Under the pieces are notes generated by a model. That model had not been told where the DNA came from. It did not search any database and saw nothing but the letters and a program-made list of their open reading frames with translations. The translations under genes were made by a program, and so were the position numbers. Below are positions 7,820-16,223 of a stretch of DNA of 42,069 nt, piece by piece (position 1 is the stretch's first letter; each line of letters opens with the position of its first letter). Source of the DNA: JAFHCF01 sp048497495 (lineage in GTDB: Bacteria > Pseudomonadota > Alphaproteobacteria > Rhizobiales > Ancalomicrobiaceae); assembly GCA_048497495.1 (NCBI GenBank), contig JAFHCF010000187.1:1-42069 (forward strand), given 5' to 3'.

Positions 7820-9109
7820 GTGCTCACTCTGGCGATCTTCGGCGTCCTTCTGGCGATGTTGGTGCTCGACGTTCCGATCGCCGTGGCGATCGGGCTGACG
7901 GCGGTGATCTTCTTCGTCGGGCAGGGCCAGGCCGATTTCCTGGCGCTGCTGCCGCAGCGCATGTATTTCGGCACCACCGGGTTCACCCTGCTCGCGATTC
8001 CCTTCTTCATCCTCGCCGGCAATCTGATGAACACCGGCGGGATCACCCAGCGGATCTTCCGCTTCGCCCGGGCCCTGGTCGGCCACATCTCCGGCGGCCT
8101 CGGCCAGGTGGCGGTGGTCTCCTCGATGATCTTCTCGGGCATGTCGGGCTCGGCGGTGGCGGACGCCGCAGGCCTCGGGCAGATCCAGCACAAGGCGATG
8201 GTCGACGCCGGCTATCGGCCGACCATCTCGGCGGCGATCGTCGCCTCCGCCTCGACCATCGGGCCGGTGATCCCGCCGTCGATCCCCTTCGTGCTCTATG
8301 GCGCCATCACCTCGATCTCGGTGGCGCGGCTGTTCCTGGCCGGCGCCATCCCGGGCGTCGCCATGGGTCTGGCGATGATGATCGCCATCGGTTTGATGGC
8401 CGGTCCGCGCGGCCTGCCGAAGGATGAGAAGTCGAGCTGGCGCGAGATCGGCGACAGCTTCCTGGCGGCCTTCTGGCCCTTGATGACGCCGGTGTTCATC
8501 ATCGGCGGCATCACGACCGGCTTCTTCACCGCGACCGAGGCTTCGGTGATCGCCTCGCTCTACGCGGCGGCGCTGGGCTTCGCCTATCGCGACCTGAAGC
8601 TGCGCGATCTGCCGCCGATCCTCTTCGTCTCCTTGAAACAGACCTGCGGCCTGATGTTCATCATGGCGACCGCCAATTTCTTCGGCTGGTTCACCATCTT
8701 CCAGCGCATTCCCGACGAGTTGATCATCCAACTGACGGCGATGGGCACCTCGCAGGCGGATTTCCTGTGGATCGTCATCGGCGTCGTGCTGGTGCTCGGC
8801 TGCTTCCTCGACGGCAATGCCATCTTCCTGATCACCCTGCCGATCTTCATGAAGATCTGCCCGCTGTTCGGCGTCGACATGGTCAACTTCGGCGTGGTGA
8901 TGACGCTCTTGATCATGGTCGGCAACCTGACGCCGCCGGTCGGCATGTGCCTCTTCGCGGTGGAGAGTTTCGCCAAGGTGGGGATCTGGAATCTGGCGTT
9001 CGAAAGCATGCCCTATCTGGTCGCCATTCTGATCGTGACCGTCGTCTGCGCCTTCGTGCCCGGCATCGCCCTGTGGCTGCCGAACCTGATGATGGGAGCC
9101 GTCCCATGA
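7820..9109 (+). CDS. dctM: TRAP transporter large permease, DctM family (system 2)
   Basis: This is the large permease subunit of the second TRAP system, 429 residues with about twelve membrane helices. It shows the family stretches GMSGSAVADAAGLG near residues 110-123 and LTPPVGMCLFAVES near the C-terminus. It starts at GTG with GGAGGT nearby upstream. The gene order dctP-dctM-dctQ differs from system 1 (dctP-dctQ-dctM), so the two operons are not a recent duplication. Its stop overlaps the dctQ start (ATGA). Confidence 0.93.
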   Translation: MLTLAIFGVLLAMLVLDVPIAVAIGLTAVIFFVGQGQADFLALLPQRMYFGTTGFTLLAIPFFILAGNLMNTGGITQRIFRFARALVGHISGGLGQVAVVSSMIFSGMSGSAVADAAGLGQIQHKAMVDAGYRPTISAAIVASASTIGPVIPPSIPFVLYGAITSISVARLFLAGAIPGVAMGLAMMIAIGLMAGPRGLPKDEKSSWREIGDSFLAAFWPLMTPVFIIGGITTGFFTATEASVIASLYAAALGFAYRDLKLRDLPPILFVSLKQTCGLMFIMATANFFGWFTIFQRIPDELIIQLTAMGTSQADFLWIVIGVVLVLGCFLDGNAIFLITLPIFMKICPLFGVDMVNFGVVMTLLIMVGNLTPPVGMCLFAVESFAKVGIWNLAFESMPYLVAILIVTVVCAFVPGIALWLPNLMMGAVP

Positions 9110-9654
9110 CCGCGATGCTCACCCTCCTCGCCCGCTTCGATCGCTGGCTGCTCGTCGTGCTCGAGGTGATCTGCATCGGCCTCTTCGCCGCGATCACCGC
9201 GATCCTGGCCCTCAACATCGTCGTGCGCTTCGCGCCGTTCATGTCGATGCACTGGTTCGACGAGATCCTCGAGATGCTCTACGGCGCCCTGATCTTCTAC
9301 GGCGCGGCGGCGGTGTGGGTCGGCCACGGCCATTTCAGCGTCGGCGACTGGCTGTCGAAATACCTGCCGGGCAAGCGCTCGCGCTTCGTCTACCGCTTCC
9401 TGGTCGAGGCGTGCTCGCTGGTCTTCATCGCGGTGTTCTTCAAATTCTCGCTCGATCTGACCCTGCAGACCACCGAACACACCACCTCCTTCGCCATCTC
9501 GAAAGCCTGGCTCTATGCCTGCATGCCGATCACCGGCGCCATCATGCTGGTCTATTCGGTGAAGAACATGGTGCTGGAGTTGCGCGCCATCCTGTGGCCG
9601 GACGCCGTCGGGTCGGACCCGCTCGAAGGGTCGGGTGGGGCGGCCGCTCGCTAG
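9106..9654 (+). CDS. dctQ: TRAP transporter small permease, DctQ family (system 2)
   Basis: This is the small permease subunit of the second system, with 182 residues and four hydrophobic segments, including an early helix followed by WFDEILEMLYGALIFYGAA, a layout typical of DctQ. It starts at the ATG overlapping the dctM stop by four bases, so it is very likely translationally coupled. It ends the plus-strand run that began with the GntR gene. A gap of 180 bases follows before an unrelated Rrf2 regulator. Confidence 0.9.
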   Translation: MTAMLTLLARFDRWLLVVLEVICIGLFAAITAILALNIVVRFAPFMSMHWFDEILEMLYGALIFYGAAAVWVGHGHFSVGDWLSKYLPGKRSRFVYRFLVEACSLVFIAVFFKFSLDLTLQTTEHTTSFAISKAWLYACMPITGAIMLVYSVKNMVLELRAILWPDAVGSDPLEGSGGAAAR

Positions 9655-9834
9655 AGCAGTTTCCGGCCGGACGGCGTGCCCGCCACTGCAACGGTTGAAC
9701 ATGCGCAACCTCACCATCTTTCGACTTCGCGGCGCGCGGGTTAGAAAGAGAGGTTCGAATTCGCCTTCGTGCCGGATCACTCGGCTCGGAGAGGTGTTCG
9801 TGTGGCCTCGTCGCCACGATGAGAAAGACGTCGC

Positions 9835-10266
9835 ATGCAATTGAACGCCTGCACCCATGGTGCGCTGCGCATTCTGATGTCCTGCGCCGAAGCCGGCGAC
9901 GATCCCGTCACCATGCTGGGGATGGCCCAGTCGTTGGGTCTGACGGAGGCGTTGGTGGTCAAGGCCTGCCATCGCCTGATGCGGGCCGGCTATCTGAAGG
10001 GCATGCGCGGGCGCGGCGGGGGGTATCTCATCGGCCGGCCGGCGGCCGACATCACCCTGCTCGAGGTGGTGCGGCTGTTCGAGGACGAGGACGACCTCTT
10101 CCCCTGTCGCCTCAAACCCGACGGCGATTGCTGCATCGCCTCGATCTGCCGGCTGCGCCTGGCCTGCGAGGAGGCGCACCGCGCCTTCTCGAGCGTGCTG
10201 CGCGACACCACGATCGGTGATCTGGCGCAAGGCGCCGCGCCGCGCCTGGTGGCGGTGAGCGCCTGA
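9835..10266 (+). CDS. Rrf2 family transcriptional regulator, cysteine-rich (NsrR-like)
   Basis: This is a 143-residue Rrf2 regulator with the N-terminal winged helix of the family (MQLNACTHGALRIL start, GRGGGYLIGRP wing near 59-69). It carries Cys91, Cys99, Cys100, Cys105 and Cys111. The Cys99-x5-Cys105 pair followed by Arg-Leu matches the NsrR/IscR cluster region, with Cys91 as a likely third ligand. It probably senses nitric oxide, redox state or Fe-S status through an iron-sulfur cluster, which is inference from the family. It runs convergently to a second Rrf2 gene of the same length 39 bases away. I do not assign a gene name because the ligand spacing is not exactly that of NsrR. Confidence 0.85.
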   Translation: MQLNACTHGALRILMSCAEAGDDPVTMLGMAQSLGLTEALVVKACHRLMRAGYLKGMRGRGGGYLIGRPAADITLLEVVRLFEDEDDLFPCRLKPDGDCCIASICRLRLACEEAHRAFSSVLRDTTIGDLAQGAAPRLVAVSA

Positions 10267-10305
10267 ATTCTCGGGCATTCGCGGAGGTTGGTCGAGAGGC
10301 TCGCC

Positions 10306-10737
10306 TCAGGCGGCGCGCTCGCCCTCGGGGCGGAGCAGTTCTGCCAATTCCTGGCGGTTGGCGGTGATGTCGGCGATGGTGTAGCGCTCGAGCACCGCCA
10401 GGAAGGCCGCCTGGGCCTGTTGGACGGTGTCGATCAGCCGCAGGACGGCGGTGTCGGCGTCGCCGCCGCGGGTGGCCGCGAAGCCTTCCTCGGTGTGGCG
10501 GACGATCTCGCCGACGGTGATCGTCTCGGGCGGTCGGGCGAGGCGGAAGCCGCCGTTGCGGCCGCGCTGGTTGATCAGATAGCCCCAGATGCCGAGATGA
10601 TGGACGCATTTGACCAAGTGGGTCTTGGAGATGCCGTAGGCGTCGGCGACGTCCTGCACCCGCACCAATTTGGGATGGGCGAGGGTGGCGTACATCAGGG
10701 TCCGCAGGGCGTAGTTCGTGTAGCTGGTGAGACGCAT
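10306..10737 (-). CDS. Rrf2 family transcriptional regulator lacking cluster cysteines
   Basis: This is a 143-residue Rrf2-type regulator. The winged helix is intact (MRLTSYTNYALRTLMY start, GRNGGFRLARPPE wing near 59-71). The loop that carries Fe-S ligands in NsrR and IscR reads EEGFAATRGGDADTAV and contains no cysteine; the only cysteine is in the DNA-binding domain. It therefore cannot hold a cluster in the usual way and must respond to another signal or act constitutively. It faces the cysteine-rich Rrf2 gene tail to tail. The tRNA-Arg gene lies upstream on the same strand. The ribosome binding site is weak. Confidence 0.85.
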   Translation of the reverse strand: MRLTSYTNYALRTLMYATLAHPKLVRVQDVADAYGISKTHLVKCVHHLGIWGYLINQRGRNGGFRLARPPETITVGEIVRHTEEGFAATRGGDADTAVLRLIDTVQQAQAAFLAVLERYTIADITANRQELAELLRPEGERAA

Positions 10738-10874
10738 GCGACGACCGTCCGGCTCGCAGCGCGCATCGCTGCACCACCACCATACACCAGCCGCGCCGAT
10801 CGCCGAACTCCGCAGTAACCCGCGCCGGCCGAAATCCGACGGGGGGCGGCGAAAGCGAACCCGTCGGGTGAAGA

Positions 10875-10951
<77 letters not shown>

Positions 10952-11078
10952 AGCCGGGCTTCGCGGGAAGCGAAGCGCGCGGCGACGGGGGATCGGGAGA
11001 CCCGAGCCACACATCGGCGGACGAGGTCCGCATAGCATGGATTCGTCGCTCGTGCAGCAGGAAGGTCGGAGGGAATCG

Positions 11079-11924
11079 GTGCCGAAGTCCGTCACTCTCT
11101 TCTCACCCGAGAACCCGGGCGCGACGCCGGTCGGAGGACGGTGGTGGGTCGCCGCGGCGATCGTGCTGGCGGCGGGGCCGGGGTGGGCGGCGGAGACTTG
11201 CGTCGAGGCGCCGGGCGAGCCGGTGTGGGCGGCGCGGGTCGTCGCCGGCGACGAGATCGAGCTCGTCGACGGTCGGCGCATCCGTCTCGCCGCGGTGGAG
11301 AGCCCGCGAGCGCCGTTGATCGCCCGGGACGCGGTTCGGCGCGAGGCGGCGGCGGTCGCGGCGGCGGCGCGCGACGCGCTCGGGGCGGCGGTGGAGGGAC
11401 GGGAGATCGTCCTCCATCAGATCGGGACCGATCGTCACGGGCGCGCCATCGGCCATCTTTACGACATCGAAACCGGGCAGTGGATCGAGGCGAACCTGGT
11501 GCGGGCGGGCCATCTCAGGGTGGTGCCTTCCGCCGAGGGGCGGTCTTGCGTCGCGGCGTTGCTGCCGATCGAGGACGCGGCGCGCGCGGCGCGGCGTGGT
11601 CTATGGGCAACCACGGCCTTCGCCGTGTCGGGCACCGACCGGGAGAGGCTCGTGGCGCGGGTCGGCCAATGGGTGGTGGTGGAAGGACGGGTGCGCTCGG
11701 TCGGGCATTCCGGCGGTCGCACATGGTTGAACTTCGGTGACGACTTCCGGCGTGACTTCGCCGTGGTCATGAAGGATAACGACCTCGACCGGTTCCGCGC
11801 GGCGGGCCTGGATGCCGGGCGAATGCGTGGGTGGACCCTGCGGGTTCGTGGGGTATTGTTTCTCCGTGATGGGCCGAGGATCACGGTCGAGGGACCCGAG
11901 GACATCGAGCGGGTGAAGAGGTAG
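11079..11924 (+). CDS. Secreted SNase-like protein with OB-fold C-terminus, probably inactive
   Basis: The 281-residue product has a signal peptide (WWVAAAIVLAAGPGWA), then a staphylococcal-nuclease-like domain of about 110 residues, then a second domain of OB-fold type (WVVVEGRVRSVGHSGGRTWLNF). The nuclease segment RIRLAAVESPRAP aligns with the active site RLLLVDTPE: the first Arg is kept, but the metal-ligand Asp is Glu and the catalytic Glu is Arg. The second Arg (DRHGR) is kept. Catalysis is therefore doubtful. I chose the GTG at 11079 because GGAGGG stands five bases before it; an ATG at 11037 is the alternative. Three bases separate it from the downstream M48 gene, so they form an operon. 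Confidence 0.75.
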   Translation: MPKSVTLFSPENPGATPVGGRWWVAAAIVLAAGPGWAAETCVEAPGEPVWAARVVAGDEIELVDGRRIRLAAVESPRAPLIARDAVRREAAAVAAAARDALGAAVEGREIVLHQIGTDRHGRAIGHLYDIETGQWIEANLVRAGHLRVVPSAEGRSCVAALLPIEDAARAARRGLWATTAFAVSGTDRERLVARVGQWVVVEGRVRSVGHSGGRTWLNFGDDFRRDFAVVMKDNDLDRFRAAGLDAGRMRGWTLRVRGVLFLRDGPRITVEGPEDIERVKR

Positions 11925-11926
11925 AC

Positions 11927-13420
11927 GTGGACGGGCGGACGGTCGCAGCATCGATCGGGACGTGTGGCGTGGCGTGGCGGCGGCGTTTCGGCGCGATGGC
12001 GCTCGTCGTCGCGTCGATGTCCGTCGCCGGCTGTTCCTCGGTCGGCACCGTCGATCCGATGGTCTCGCAGGCCGGATCGACGTCGTCGGCGGTGCTCGCC
12101 GGCGCGGCGAGCGCCGGCGCCGACCCCGAGCACGAGCGGATCGTGGCGAGTTACGGGGGCGTCTACGACGATCCGGCGGCGGCGCGCGCCGTGGCGCGGG
12201 CGGTCGGGCGCATCGTCGCGGCCTCCGACGATCCCTCGCAGAGCTACCGCATCACCATTCTCAATTCGCCGGTGGTCAACGCCTTCGCCCTGCCGAGCGG
12301 CAATCTCTATGTCAGCCGTGGCCTGATCGGGCTCGCCGACGACACCTCGGAAATGGCGGCGGTGATCGCTCACGAGATGGCCCACGTCACGGCGCGGCAT
12401 GCGATCGCGCGGGCGCGGCGGGCCGAGGTGGCCTCCGAGGTCACCAAGATGGCCAACGTCATGCAGGACCAGGGCGCCCAGCGTCTGGCGCTGACGTCGA
12501 CGCAGCTGTCGCTCGCCCGATTCTCCCAGGTGCAGGAATTGGAAGCCGACGCCATCGGCGTGCGCACGCTGGCGCGGGCCGGCTTCGATCCCTTCGCCGC
12601 CTCGCGGTTCCTCACCTCGATGGCGCGTTACGCCGAGTTCCGCGCCTCGCGCGGCAACGGCAAGAACCTCGATTTCCTCTCCTCGCATCCCTCCACCCCG
12701 GAGCGGATCTCCTTCGCGGTGCGCGCCGCGCGCGAGATCGGGGCGCCGGGGATCGGGCAGCAGGAGCGCGAACAGTATCTGCAGGGCCTCGACGGCATGG
12801 TCTTCGGCGACGACCCCTCGGAAGGCTACGTGCGCGGCCGTTCGTTCCTGCACAAGGGGCTCGGCATCCAGTTCACCGTGCCGACCGGCTATACGCTCGA
12901 GAACACCACCAAGGCGGTGTTGGCGACCGACGCGTCGGGCATGGCGATGCGCTTCGACGGGGTGGCGCTTCCCGCCGACACCAGCCTGACCACCTATCTC
13001 GGCTCGGGGTGGATCAACGGCCTGATCCCCGATTCGATCCACACCACCACCATCGGCGACCTGCCGGCGGCCACGGCGGCGGCGAAGGCCGACGGCTGGA
13101 CCTTCCAGATCGGCGTGGTGCGCAAGAACAAGACGGTGTTCCGCTTCATCTTCGCCGCCCAGGAGCAGGGCGAGGTCATCGACGACGCGCTCGCCGAGAC
13201 GATGCGCAGCTTCCGCCGTCTGACGCCGGAAGAATCGACGCGGCTGCGGCCGTTGCGCTTGAAGATCGTGCGGGTGAAGCCGGGCGACACGGTCGATCGT
13301 CTCGCCGAGCAGATGTCCGGGATCGAGCGCAAGGCCGATCTCTTCCGGGTCCTCAACGGGCTCTCCTCCGGCGAGGCGCCGGAGCCGGGGCGTCTGGTGA
13401 AGCTCGTCACCGACGGCTGA
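11927..13420 (+). CDS. M48 family metalloprotease lipoprotein with LysM-like C-terminus
   Basis: This is a zinc protease of the outer-membrane quality-control type (BepA/YfgC group). The 497-residue product has a lipobox MSVAGC with Cys36 as the lipidation site, the zinc motif HEMAH at 149-153 and the third ligand Glu204 in ELEAD. The FLSSHPSTPERI segment is typical of the subfamily. The last 60 residues (KIVRVKPGDTVDRLA to the end) resemble a LysM peptidoglycan-binding module. The usual TPR tail of BepA is not evident. It starts at GTG with AGAGG upstream, immediately after the SNase-like gene. It probably degrades misassembled envelope proteins; this is inference. Confidence 0.9.
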   Translation: MDGRTVAASIGTCGVAWRRRFGAMALVVASMSVAGCSSVGTVDPMVSQAGSTSSAVLAGAASAGADPEHERIVASYGGVYDDPAAARAVARAVGRIVAASDDPSQSYRITILNSPVVNAFALPSGNLYVSRGLIGLADDTSEMAAVIAHEMAHVTARHAIARARRAEVASEVTKMANVMQDQGAQRLALTSTQLSLARFSQVQELEADAIGVRTLARAGFDPFAASRFLTSMARYAEFRASRGNGKNLDFLSSHPSTPERISFAVRAAREIGAPGIGQQEREQYLQGLDGMVFGDDPSEGYVRGRSFLHKGLGIQFTVPTGYTLENTTKAVLATDASGMAMRFDGVALPADTSLTTYLGSGWINGLIPDSIHTTTIGDLPAATAAAKADGWTFQIGVVRKNKTVFRFIFAAQEQGEVIDDALAETMRSFRRLTPEESTRLRPLRLKIVRVKPGDTVDRLAEQMSGIERKADLFRVLNGLSSGEAPEPGRLVKLVTDG

Positions 13421-13463
13421 GGCCTCGGCGGGCCGGATGCGTGGGCATCCCCGGTCGATGGCG

Positions 13464-14333
13464 TCAGACGAAGGCGGTGCGGTCGGGCTGGCGGGCGAGC
13501 AGCGCGGTCTGGAGCTTCTCGAGGGCACGGGCCTCGATCTGGCGGACGCGCTCCTTGGAGATGCCGAGCCGGGTGCCCAGCGCCTCGAGCGTCTCACCGT
13601 TCTCGGAGAGCCGGCGCTCCTCGACGATCTTCAATTCGCGCTCGTTGAGCACCCCGAGGGCCTCGCGCAGCCAGGCGTGACGGCGTTCGCCGTCGATGCG
13701 GCCGCCGACGGTCTCGTCGGTGGTCGGCTCGTCGTCGACGAGGAAGTCCTGCCGTTCGGCCCCGGTGTCGCCCTCGGCGTCGACCAGAGGCGCGTTGAGC
13801 GAGGTATCGGGGCCGGAAAGGCGGGCGTTCATCGTTTCGACGTCGGCGATCGAGACGCCGAGCGTGTCGGCGATCGCGGCGAAGATCTCCGGTTCGGCGG
13901 CGCCCTCGAGGTCGCGGGCGAGTTGGGCGCGCAGGCGGCGCAGGTTGAAGAACAGCGCCTTCTGGGCGGAGGAGGTTCCTCCCCGCACGATCGACCAGTT
14001 GCGCAGCACATAGTCCTGGATGGCGGCGCGGATCCACCACGAGGCGTAGGTGGAGAAGCGCACCTCGCGTTCGGGCTCGAAACGGGCGGCGGCCTCGAGC
14101 AGGCCGACGTGGCCCTCCTGGATGAGATCGGCGGGAGAGAGACCGAAACGGCGGAAGCGGGCGGCCATGGCGATGACCAGACGCATGTGGGCGGCGGTGA
14201 GGCGATGCAGCGCCGCTTCGTCGCCCTGTTCGCGCCAGCGCGTCGCCAACGCGCGCTCTTCCTCGCGTTCCAGGTAGGGCGCCGACATCGCGGCCCGCAC
14301 CAGGCGCCGATGATCGCTCGTCGGAAGGGTCAT
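13464..14333 (-). CDS. rpoH: RNA polymerase sigma-32 family factor (RpoH type)
   Basis: This is a heat-shock type sigma factor of 289 residues. Region 2 contains DLIQEGHVGLLEAAARF (69-85) and FSTYASWWIRAAIQDYV (93-109). The diagnostic RpoH box reads QKALFFNLR at 124-132. Region 4 ends with LEALGTRLGISKERVRQIE. The 150-200 region is acidic and divergent, and alphaproteobacteria often hold more than one rpoH, so this may be the RpoH2 paralogue linked to oxidative or photo-oxidative stress; that choice is inference. The ATG is preceded by GAGAGGT. It is convergent with the M48 protease and lies downstream of carD on the same strand, separated by 316 bases. Confidence 0.92.
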   Translation of the reverse strand: MTLPTSDHRRLVRAAMSAPYLEREEERALATRWREQGDEAALHRLTAAHMRLVIAMAARFRRFGLSPADLIQEGHVGLLEAAARFEPEREVRFSTYASWWIRAAIQDYVLRNWSIVRGGTSSAQKALFFNLRRLRAQLARDLEGAAEPEIFAAIADTLGVSIADVETMNARLSGPDTSLNAPLVDAEGDTGAERQDFLVDDEPTTDETVGGRIDGERRHAWLREALGVLNERELKIVEERRLSENGETLEALGTRLGISKERVRQIEARALEKLQTALLARQPDRTAFV

Positions 14334-14649
14334 GGTCGCACCTCTCGGAGGTCTCCGGACGATCCGCCGGTCCTCGCTCGGTCTACGCAGCCCGGGGCGC
14401 GTCGGATCAATCGGCCCCGGGAAAACACCTAAGGGAAAGCTCTTATTCGAAACCTCGGGCCGGGTCGAGTGGGCCTGCTATCTATTCGCATGTGCATATC
14501 GTCGCGGCGCGGCGCGGAACCCCCGCCACCGACCGGGACGGACGGAGCGCGGGCAGGAGGGGGGTGCGAAAGAGAGCAGGGCCCGGATCGCTCCGGGCCC
14601 CGAACCGTGTCGGCACCGCGCCGGTGCCCGAATCCGCGCCGTTTCCGGC
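14334..14649. other. Gap between rpoH and carD
   Basis: This 316-base stretch separates carD from the downstream rpoH on the minus strand. It contains the putative carD terminator hairpin (14579-14600) and presumably the rpoH promoter. I could not find a clear -35/-10 pair, an ECF-type GGAAC promoter or a sigma-32 promoter. No credible coding sequence was seen. Confidence 0.5.
14579..14600 (-). terminator. Hairpin downstream of carD
   Basis: GGGCCCGGA and TCCGGGCCC pair perfectly around the loop TCGC. On the minus strand it is followed by CTGCTCTCTTTC, a pyrimidine-rich tract with a few Ts. It sits about 50 bases past the carD stop, so it is probably its terminator, although the T-tract is poor. 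Confidence 0.5.
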
Positions 14650-15261
14650 TCAGGCGGCCTCTTCCTGCTCGTCCTCGACGAAGTCCGGATCGGCGACGGC
14701 TTCGACCTCGCCCTCGGGCTCCTTGCCGGAGCGGCGGGGGTTCTTGAGCAGGTTCTGCTCGATCAAGCGGATCGCCTCGGTCTCGGAAACGTGATCGACG
14801 GCGGCGACCTCACGCGCCATGCGGTCGAGGGCGGCCTCGTAGAGCTGGCGCTCGGAATAGGACTGCTCGGGCTGGCTGTCGGCGCGATAGAGGTCGCGGA
14901 CCACCTCGGCGATGGCGATGAGATCGCCGGAGTTGATCTTGGCCTCGTATTCCTGGGCGCGGCGCGACCACATGGTCCGCTTGACGCGCGCGCGCCCCTT
15001 GACGGTCTCCAGCGCCTTCTTCACCACCGTGGCGTCCGCCAGTTTGCGCATGCCGACCGTCACGATCTTGGTGACGGGGACGCGCAGGGTCATCTTGTCC
15101 TTCTCGAAGGAGATGACGAAGAGCTCGAGCTTGTAGCCGGCGATTTCCTGATCCTCGATGCCGGTGATCTGACCGACGCCGTGGGCGGGATAGACGATGT
15201 ATTCGCCGGCCTTGAAGCCGTTGCGGGACTGGGACGGCTTCTTGATGGGGGTAGTGGCCAT
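14650..15261 (-). CDS. carD: CarD/CdnL family transcription regulator
   Basis: CarD-type proteins bind the RNA polymerase beta subunit and stabilise open promoter complexes, notably at rRNA promoters. The 203-residue product has the N-terminal polymerase-interaction domain (FKAGEYIVYPAHGVGQITGIE region, residues 16-36) and the helical DNA-binding domain. A conserved tryptophan sits in TMWSRRAQEYEAKINSGD, as in CdnL proteins. The C-terminus is an acidic tail (VEDEQEEAA). The ATG at 15261 has AGGAG upstream; longer forms would add a poorly conserved arginine-rich stretch. It is followed by a hairpin and then rpoH on the same strand. It is monocistronic or coupled to rpoH only by read-through. 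Confidence 0.93.
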   Translation of the reverse strand: MATTPIKKPSQSRNGFKAGEYIVYPAHGVGQITGIEDQEIAGYKLELFVISFEKDKMTLRVPVTKIVTVGMRKLADATVVKKALETVKGRARVKRTMWSRRAQEYEAKINSGDLIAIAEVVRDLYRADSQPEQSYSERQLYEAALDRMAREVAAVDHVSETEAIRLIEQNLLKNPRRSGKEPEGEVEAVADPDFVEDEQEEAA

Positions 15262-15884
15262 ACGCCGGATACTCCTGTTCGATCGGTCCTGAGCGAGGAC
15301 CTCGAAGAAACGACGCCCCTTCCCGCCATCGAGCCGACGGCAGAGCGGCGACGGACACGCCCGACCGCCCCGACGAAGTCGGCGCGGGCCGTGCGTGCTC
15401 ACTGACCTATTCAGCCGGTCCGGAAGGGCCTTCCCCACCGTGTCTTCGGTTGCGTCGCAATAGAGCGCTTCGTCTCGGAGGGGGTCGACGGGAGGATCGA
15501 CACGAACCGAGAGGCTGCGACGAGCAGACCGATCATCAGGGAACTCCGCTTGGGAGAGAGCCGGGGGGGAAACGACTGTGGGATAATGCATACCACAAAA
15601 TACGGCACTGCGAAAGCGCCGAAGGGCCAGCATCGGTGTCGAACTCGCGACGCTTTCGTGACGAATTGTGGCGATGGTGAAGAAACGCGGGGATTTCCAG
15701 GACAAAAACGAAGACGGCGACCAGAGGGTCGCCGTCGAGATCATCCCGAAACGCAGGTCGGCGCGACAAACCGCCTCGAGGGCTTGTCCCGCAAGTCATT
15801 CGCCGTCATCGGGCGAGTTCCCGACCCCGCTCGCCCTCACCGGGCCGGTCGACGGCCAGTCGCCCTCACCGGGCCGACCGATGA
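15262..15884. other. Gap between carD and fdxA
   Basis: This 623-base stretch separates two minus-strand genes. It holds a convincing minus-strand terminator for fdxA (15700-15736), a 29-base-period tandem repeat reaching into the fdxA 3' end (15831-15904), and a less GC-rich segment near 15575-15610 with CATTATCC and TATGCA elements on the minus strand that may contain the carD promoter. Open frames here have no family resemblance that I can recognise. Confidence 0.55.
15700..15736 (-). terminator. Rho-independent terminator of fdxA
   Basis: A perfect 10-bp stem (GACGGCGACC with GGTCGCCGTC) and a 4-base loop lie at 15713-15736. Read on the minus strand it is followed by TTCGTTTTTG, a good T-tract. 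It is about 150 bases past the fdxA stop, the nearest upstream gene on that strand. Confidence 0.75.
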
Positions 15885-15904
15885 TCAGTCGCCCTCACCG
15901 GGCT
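15831..15904. repeat. Tandem repeat, 29-bp period, overlapping the fdxA 3' end
   Basis: The core TCGCCCTCACCGGGC occurs at 15831, 15860 and 15889, exactly 29 bases apart. The third copy encodes the last residues and stop of FdxA (PGEGD then stop on the minus strand), so the pattern looks like duplication of the gene's end into the 3' region. Three units are too few and too degenerate between cores for a CRISPR array. Confidence 0.75.
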
Positions 15905-16223
15905 CCGGCGAGAACAACTTCTCGAGTTTGCCGGTCATGCCGTCGAAGTCCTTGGCATCGGCTGGGTGATCGCGCTTCGAGGTCAGGTTCGGCCACTTCT
16001 GCGAATATTCGGTGTTGAGCAACAGCCACTTCTCGAGGCCGTCCTCGGTGTCGGGCTTGATCGCCTCGGCCGGGCACTCGGGCTCGCAGACGCCACAGTC
16101 GATGCATTCGTCGGGATGGATGACGAGCATGTTCTCGCCTTCGTAGAAGCAGTCGACCGGGCAGACCTCGACGCAGTCGGTGTACTTGCACTTGATGCAG
16201 TTGTCGGTGACCAGATAGGTCAT
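15885..16223 (-). CDS. fdxA: Seven-iron ferredoxin FdxA
   Basis: This is a soluble electron carrier with one [3Fe-4S] and one [4Fe-4S] cluster. The product has 112 residues, the usual length. Cys9, Cys17 and Cys50 match the 3Fe ligands, and Cys21, Cys40, Cys43 and Cys46 the 4Fe ligands. Cys12 and Cys25 correspond to the extra cysteines seen in the Azotobacter protein. The C-terminal helical extension (WLLLNTEYSQKWPNL) is typical of the group. The ATG has GAGAGGAAC upstream. It sits in a Rhizobiales-typical row with the S4 protein and helicase on one side and carD on the other. Confidence 0.97.
   Translation of the reverse strand: MTYLVTDNCIKCKYTDCVEVCPVDCFYEGENMLVIHPDECIDCGVCEPECPAEAIKPDTEDGLEKWLLLNTEYSQKWPNLTSKRDHPADAKDFDGMTGKLEKLFSPEPGEGD

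Noticed and set aside
15831..15904. CRISPR-like repeats of 29-base period
   Set aside because: Only three units, the repeat core is 15-16 bases, the spacers are short and partly repeated, and one unit lies in fdxA. No cas genes are present.
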